A stretch of 38,607 nucleotides of DNA from NCBI GenBank assembly GCA_002398105.1, contig DHCD01000111.1, positions 27,619 through 66,225 of the forward strand, given 5' to 3'. Shown here piece after piece: positions 34,708 to 38,607 of this stretch. Each line of letters begins with the position of its first letter. Within the stretch, counting starts at the first letter, position 1. Both the position numbers and the translations under genes were made by a program. The notes under the pieces were generated by a model. That model had not been told where the DNA came from. It worked only from the letters and a program-made list of their open reading frames with translations, and did no database searches. Origin of the DNA: Syntrophomonas sp. UBA4911 (GTDB lineage Bacteria > Bacillota > Syntrophomonadia > Syntrophomonadales > Syntrophomonadaceae).

Positions 34708-34961
34708 AGCACTATTTTTCCTCTATTTAAAATATAAATCCAAGATTTTAGATAATGAAGTGGCCAATTCAGTTTCAATTACCACATCTTTGATGGATGC
34801 TTTCATTTATGTTACTATCCAGATAGTTAAAAAAGGATTTAAGCTTGATAAAGCCTATTTCAACCTATATCTCTTCCTGTATGGATAATTATGAAGTATT
34901 GGGATATCTACACTATTATTATAACATATCCAAACTAGTGTTCGCGTTATTTGTTTTATAT

Positions 34962-35660
34962 TTGAGAGATAAAGTAGCCATAGCCAGCAAATGGATATTC
35001 AAAGGCTACTGTGCCCCCCTGGTATTAAGGCTGGTCAGGCTTAGCCGCTTACTGGTTGAAGCATTCGCCCGTTGCTCTTAATCACAGAGGAGGCCGCCCG
35101 AAAACTACGACTGCCTACAACCAATGGTAAAATTGTAAGTGATGAGCAGGTTAAAAAATGACTTTGCGAACTCATTTTGATGAGGGAGAATACTATGGCT
35201 TTTATGTTCTGCCAATCATAGACGTATTTGACCGGGTTATTGTAAATTACCACATTGGGCTCAACTGCACTGCTCAGGATGCAGCTCGTACTATACAGGC
35301 CGCCATGTTCAAACGGCAGATATACAATACCGATGGTTTGGCCATCAGGAGCGACAATGGGTCGCAGTTTATCATCACTTTGAAGATAGTTGCATCCGGT
35401 TCGGCATTGATCATGAACGAATTCCATGTCGTACACTTAACAAGAATGCACATATTGAGTCTTTCAATGCCATTCTTGAAGATGAGTGTTTGAGCAGGTA
35501 CGAATTTCAAAGCTATGTCGCAGCCTACGACACGGTAAGCAAGTTCATTAAAAACTACAACCCAGTGCGGCTTCATTCCAGCTTAAAATACCACACCCCG
35601 AATGAAGCATACCAGTTACTGCAGCAAAACGCTCTAACGATAAAGTCGGTCCGGGTTTAA
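34962..35660 (+). pseudogene. broken IS3-family transposase (OrfB, rve integrase core)
   Basis: Three frames together rebuild an IS3-type OrfB. An N-terminal part reads KVAIASKWIFKGY, then a region ends VSDEQVKK before a TGA. The integrase core reads YVLPIIDVFDRVIVNY and RSDNGSQF. After a frame change the C-terminus reads NAHIESFNAILEDECLSRYE and ends at the TAA at 35658. The catalytic D, D and E motifs are all recognisable, but stops and frame changes kill the gene. No terminal repeats or OrfA were found. Confidence 0.8.
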
Positions 35661-35754
35661 TGGTGATCCTGGCTTGCCAGTTTATATAAATTTTAATTTC
35701 TAAGTATGAGCCAGATTTTAAGAGGTTTGTCCAATATCAGGAGGTCAGCCCATT

Positions 35755-36040
35755 TTAAGCTTCAGCTTCATTAGTAATTTTTGACGTATCTATAAGTTGA
35801 TCCTTATACTGATTATAATATTCCTGCCTTTCTTTATCAATTTTGTCAAGGGTACCGTCTACTCCAATTTTTTGGCCATTTCCATTTTCGCTTTATATCA
35901 TTAATGCTGGATATTAAAAAACACATTAGAACCTGCCATAGGGAATCGAATCCATAAAGTAAAACTGGTGAAATAATGAATAGTCAAAAGCCCACCATAA
36001 TGATATCTTTTAGGGAAAGCCCCTGCAGCTACTGGATATA
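35755..36040 (-). pseudogene. broken membrane-protein gene
   Basis: On the minus strand one frame reads LKDIIMVGF, a TGA, then LFIISPVLLYGFDSLWQVLM with further hydrophobic residues. After a frame change near 35890 another frame reads KIGVDGTLDKIDKERQEYY and ends TNEAEA at the TAA. Together they look like two membrane helices and a charged cytoplasmic tail. No family is recognised. The 5' end is not defined. The flanks 35661-35754 and 36041-36124 show nothing. Confidence 0.45.
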
Positions 36041-36124
36041 TACTGCTAAGAATAGATAAAAGTAATGTCTACTGTATATTAGAGATGCTATCTTGGGTTA
36101 TTGGCGGAAAGAGAGATAATGTAT

Positions 36125-36736
36125 ATGAATGAAAAGATAATTAGAATGGTAAAAGACACAGATGCCCAAGAAATTCTATCAATATACGCCCACTATATTA
36201 AGGAAACAGCCATCACCTTTGAATATGAGGTTCCGACTTTGGCTGAATTTACAAAACGTATCAGGGAAATATCATCTGACTATCCTTACCTTGTCTGTTG
36301 GTTAGATGGTAATATTATTGGATACGCCTATGCCCACCGGCAAATGGAACGGGCCGCATATCAATGGAATGCAGAATTATCTGTTTATATTGATAAATCA
36401 CATTTACATCACGGAATAGGCAAGGCACTTTACAGTGCGTTGATTGAAATATTACAAATGCAAAATATGTGTAACCTGTATGGCAGTGTCACATCACCTA
36501 ACAAGAACAGCGAAAAACTGCATGAAGCCTTTGGATTCAGCAAATTGGGCATATACCATAAAACAGGATATAAGTGTGGCGCATGGCATGATGTTATATG
36601 GTTTGAAAAAAATATTGGTGATTGTTCCCTTGAACCTGAGCCATTCATATCAATTCAAAAAATAAGTAAAAATGCAATTACTGAAATATTAAGTCGTATT
36701 AGCAAGACGAGCTTTGATCGGAATTTAAGTTTTTAA
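36125..36736 (+). CDS. GNAT acetyltransferase, phosphinothricin-acetyltransferase-like
   Basis: The 203-residue protein begins with the PAT-type pattern (AQEILSIYAHYIKETAITFE) and has the acetyl-CoA-binding loop HHGIGKAL (95-102) and the late ERAAYQWNAELSVYI strand. PAT-like enzymes acetylate amino groups of amino-acid analogues such as phosphinothricin or methionine sulfoximine. The real substrate is unknown. The ATG at 36125 is favoured over upstream TTG/ATG choices for spacing from GGAAAGAGAG. About 30 extra C-terminal residues go beyond the usual family length. The gene lies in the AT-rich accessory region. Confidence 0.85.
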   Translation: MNEKIIRMVKDTDAQEILSIYAHYIKETAITFEYEVPTLAEFTKRIREISSDYPYLVCWLDGNIIGYAYAHRQMERAAYQWNAELSVYIDKSHLHHGIGKALYSALIEILQMQNMCNLYGSVTSPNKNSEKLHEAFGFSKLGIYHKTGYKCGAWHDVIWFEKNIGDCSLEPEPFISIQKISKNAITEILSRISKTSFDRNLSF

Positions 36737-36852
36737 ATTCTATACTGCTGGTTATACTATAACCCAATATTATCCCGGCCAATGTATAAGCTTTATTTTA
36801 ATAGCAGGGGGAGAGGGTTGTTGACCCTCCACTCCCTTGTGCCCCCAACCGA

Positions 36853-37269
36853 TCAATTCTCCTTAAATAATTTAAAGGTAAAGGATAGCATAATATTTAA
36901 TAAGCCGATAATGGTCATACTCTTTGTAAAAGTGGATAATATATGTTGATTGAACCAGGTGGTATAATAAAAAATAATTATACCTACAGTCAATGATAAA
37001 AAGAGTAATATTACAGCGTTTATTACCATAATTAACTGTTGGCTTGAAGCATTCTTCAATATTGAAAATGATATAAAAGCATAAACTATTGCCAAAATTG
37101 CGGGGACTAAGCTGTTAATTATATTATGAAATACAAAAAGATAAAGAATATTAATTAAATTACCACTAAATTTTATTGTGTATGGCCCATTGATGAATAT
37201 AGAAAATAGCATTACAAATATTAACAGTAAAATAGAATAAAAGCTAAGTTTATACCCGTTATTAATCAT
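36853..37269 (-). CDS. four-TM membrane protein, unknown function
   Basis: The 138-residue, strongly hydrophobic protein has four likely membrane helices at about residues 9-27, 38-70, 80-104 and 115-133. It is not recognised. A GAGGTGG ribosome site lies four bases before the ATG, supporting expression. It is AT-rich like its neighbours and lies directly beside the IS256 element, so the promoter may have been altered by the insertion. The gap to the GNAT gene holds a GAGGGT-TGTTG-ACCCTC hairpin without a T-run. Confidence 0.6.
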   Translation of the reverse strand: MINNGYKLSFYSILLLIFVMLFSIFINGPYTIKFSGNLINILYLFVFHNIINSLVPAILAIVYAFISFSILKNASSQQLIMVINAVILLFLSLTVGIIIFYYTTWFNQHILSTFTKSMTIIGLLNIMLSFTFKLFKEN

Positions 37270-37325
37270 GATTCCACCTCGCTGTTAAAAAATTTTTGCT
37301 GGAGTGTGTAAAATAAATTGTGCTT

Positions 37326-37362
37326 CTGCCCTTTCCGAATATAGAATGAAACGGAAAGGCAG
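37326..37362 (+). promoter_or_regulatory. 5' hairpin that could mask the transposase ribosome site
   Basis: CTGCCCTTTCCG pairs with CGGAAAGGCAG (11 bp, one bulge) just before the transposase ATG at 37371. The purine-rich AGGCAGG that would serve as ribosome site lies in the right arm and just after it. Transcripts reading in from outside could thus be poorly translated, as known for several insertion sequences. Confidence 0.5.
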
Positions 37363-37370
37363 GATTACAC

Positions 37371-38600
37371 ATGGAGAAGAAGAAGCTTGTATCTCGAGAA
37401 GAACTCAAGAAATTCATTAAAGAAAACAAAATGACCACCGCTGAGGATGTCCAGAGTATGCTTAAGGATCTCTTTGCGGAAACCCTCCAGGAGATGCTAG
37501 AGGCCGAAATGGACACCACCCTGGGTTACGAAAGAAACGACGCCAAGAACAAGCAGACAACGAATCGGCGTAACGGTCACAGCTCCAAGAGCGTTCGTAG
37601 CGAATACGGAGAAATCGACCTCCAGGTGCCTCGTGATCGTGAGGGTGAGCATAACCCCTTGATTGTAAAGAAGCATCAAAAAAGCTTAACCGGGATAGAG
37701 GATCAGGTTTTAGCCCTTTATGCCAAGGGAGTCAGCACCAGAGAGATCCAAGACCACCTTCAGCAGCTTTACGGGGTTGAGGTTTCTCCAACCTACATAT
37801 CCAATGTTACCAACAAGATAATGCCCATGGTCAAGGAGTGGCAGAACCGGCCGCTGCAAAGAATCTATGCCATTGTATTCCTGGATGCGATTCACTTCAA
37901 GGTTAAACAAGACGGCCAAATAGTCAATAAAGCCGCCTACATGGCCATTGGCATTGACCTGGACGGCAATAAAGACGTTCTCGGAATCTGGATTGGGGAA
38001 AATGAATCAGCCAAGTTTTGGCTTACCGTCCTGAATGAGCTGAGAAACCGGGGAGTCCAGGATATTCTGATCATTAGCGTGGACAATCTAACCGGTTTCA
38101 GCGAAGCCATTCAAGCCTGTTATCCGGATACCGAGATTCAAAAGTGCATAGTTCACCAAATACGCAACTCCATACGCTATGTATCCTACAAAGACGTCAA
38201 GAAGATAACCTCTGCTTTAAAGCCGATTTATACGGCATCATCAGAATCGGCGGCCTTGGAGGAGCTAAACCAGTTCGAGACTATCTGGGGTGACCGGTAC
38301 CCGTTAATCATTCGGTCCTGGCGCAACAACTGGGCTGAAATATCGACCTTTTTCAAGTATCCGCCGGAAATTCGAAAGATCATTTATACAACCAATATGA
38401 TTGAGAGCTATCACCGTCAATTAAGAAAAGTGACAAAAGGCAAGAGTATCTTCCCAACGGATGAGGCCTTACTCAAAATGCTGTACCTGGCTACACAAGA
38501 TGTACTGCGAAAATGGACCGGTAGGGTTCAAAACTGGGGTCAGATTCTACTCCAGTTATCAATTTTCTTTCCAGACAGGGTCAAGTCCCATCTCCGCTAG
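37371..38600 (+). CDS. IS256-family (mutator-type) transposase
   Basis: The 409-residue transposase has an N-terminal DNA-binding region, the RRNGHSSKSVRSEYGEIDL motif that IS256 members carry near residue 65, and the DDE residues in VFLDAIHF, SVDNLTGF and the C-terminal TNMIESYHRQLRK. The KCIVHQIRNS segment is a family hallmark. No frameshift or stop is seen, so the element is probably active or recently so, in contrast to the decayed IS21 and IS3 remains nearby. Confidence 0.95.
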   Translation: MEKKKLVSREELKKFIKENKMTTAEDVQSMLKDLFAETLQEMLEAEMDTTLGYERNDAKNKQTTNRRNGHSSKSVRSEYGEIDLQVPRDREGEHNPLIVKKHQKSLTGIEDQVLALYAKGVSTREIQDHLQQLYGVEVSPTYISNVTNKIMPMVKEWQNRPLQRIYAIVFLDAIHFKVKQDGQIVNKAAYMAIGIDLDGNKDVLGIWIGENESAKFWLTVLNELRNRGVQDILIISVDNLTGFSEAIQACYPDTEIQKCIVHQIRNSIRYVSYKDVKKITSALKPIYTASSESAALEELNQFETIWGDRYPLIIRSWRNNWAEISTFFKYPPEIRKIIYTTNMIESYHRQLRKVTKGKSIFPTDEALLKMLYLATQDVLRKWTGRVQNWGQILLQLSIFFPDRVKSHLR

Positions 38601-38607
38601 GTTGGTT

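Larger units (their letters stand above)
37302..38607 (+). mobile_element. IS256-family insertion sequence, right end outside window
   Basis: The left end is placed at about 37302, where GGAGTGTGTAAA resembles IS256-type ends. The transposase is complete, but the window ends seven bases after its stop, so the right terminal repeat and target duplication cannot be seen. The exact left boundary is an estimate. Confidence 0.7.

Noticed and set aside
34724..34888. An open frame with hydrophobic content upstream of the IS3 remnant.
   Set aside because: It has no ribosome site, no recognisable motif, and is AT-rich, so a chance frame is likely.
36800..36840. G-rich/C-rich hairpin after the GNAT gene.
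   Set aside because: It has no T-run on either strand, so I could not call it a terminator, and no other role is supported.

Overview
The window looks like a chromosomal segment of a Gram-positive anaerobe of the class Clostridia, plausibly a relative of the fatty-acid-degrading Syntrophomonas group. This is inferred from gene content: AddAB rather than RecBCD, a YpmA-like small protein, strong GGAGG-type ribosome sites, a YtrA-type GntR/ABC cassette, and a sigma-54-controlled CoA-transferase. No rRNA, tRNA or CRISPR array was seen.

Positions 1-4700 (minus strand) carry an EF-G-like translational GTPase, then a compact operon of a YpmA-like small protein (too short for routine ORF calling), signal peptidase I, SurE and a small membrane protein, preceded by a DUF366 gene. 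Positions 4700-8700 form a metabolic control unit. A 4-hydroxybutyrate/butyryl-CoA:acetate-type CoA-transferase has a textbook sigma-54 -24/-12 promoter and two tandem palindromes 21 bp apart as a likely enhancer. It faces a convergent gene for a CBS-CBS-PAS sigma-54 activator, the obvious candidate to bind there. The gap between the two genes holds a terminator and an unexplained long imperfect palindrome.

Positions 8800-16900 hold a DUF2225 protein and the addBA operon (recombinational repair of double-strand ends). Positions 16900-20750 carry a small membrane protein and a MoxR-DUF58-DUF4129 operon. Positions 20840-25330 hold an MBL-fold hydrolase and a GntR(YtrA-like)-ABC ATPase-permease operon with a near-consensus promoter and an operator-like inverted repeat just downstream of the expected start. 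Positions 25380-30300 hold sbcDC, so both main double-strand-end nucleases lie in this window. A YdcZ-type transporter with its terminator follows.

From about 31,000 to the end the sequence becomes visibly AT-rich and is littered with decay: an IS21 IstA scrap, a frameshifted ParB-like gene, a broken IS3-family transposase, a broken membrane-protein gene, and an intact IS256-family transposase that runs to the window edge. Inside this accessory region sits an intact, tightly packed three-gene operon: a membrane-anchored dCTP-deaminase/dUTPase-fold protein that seems to lack catalytic residues, a Cys-rich FAD-dependent dehydrogenase (COG2509-like), and a 3-methyladenine DNA glycosylase. It is the best candidate for an undescribed system here. 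A link to nucleotide damage or phage defence is inference only.
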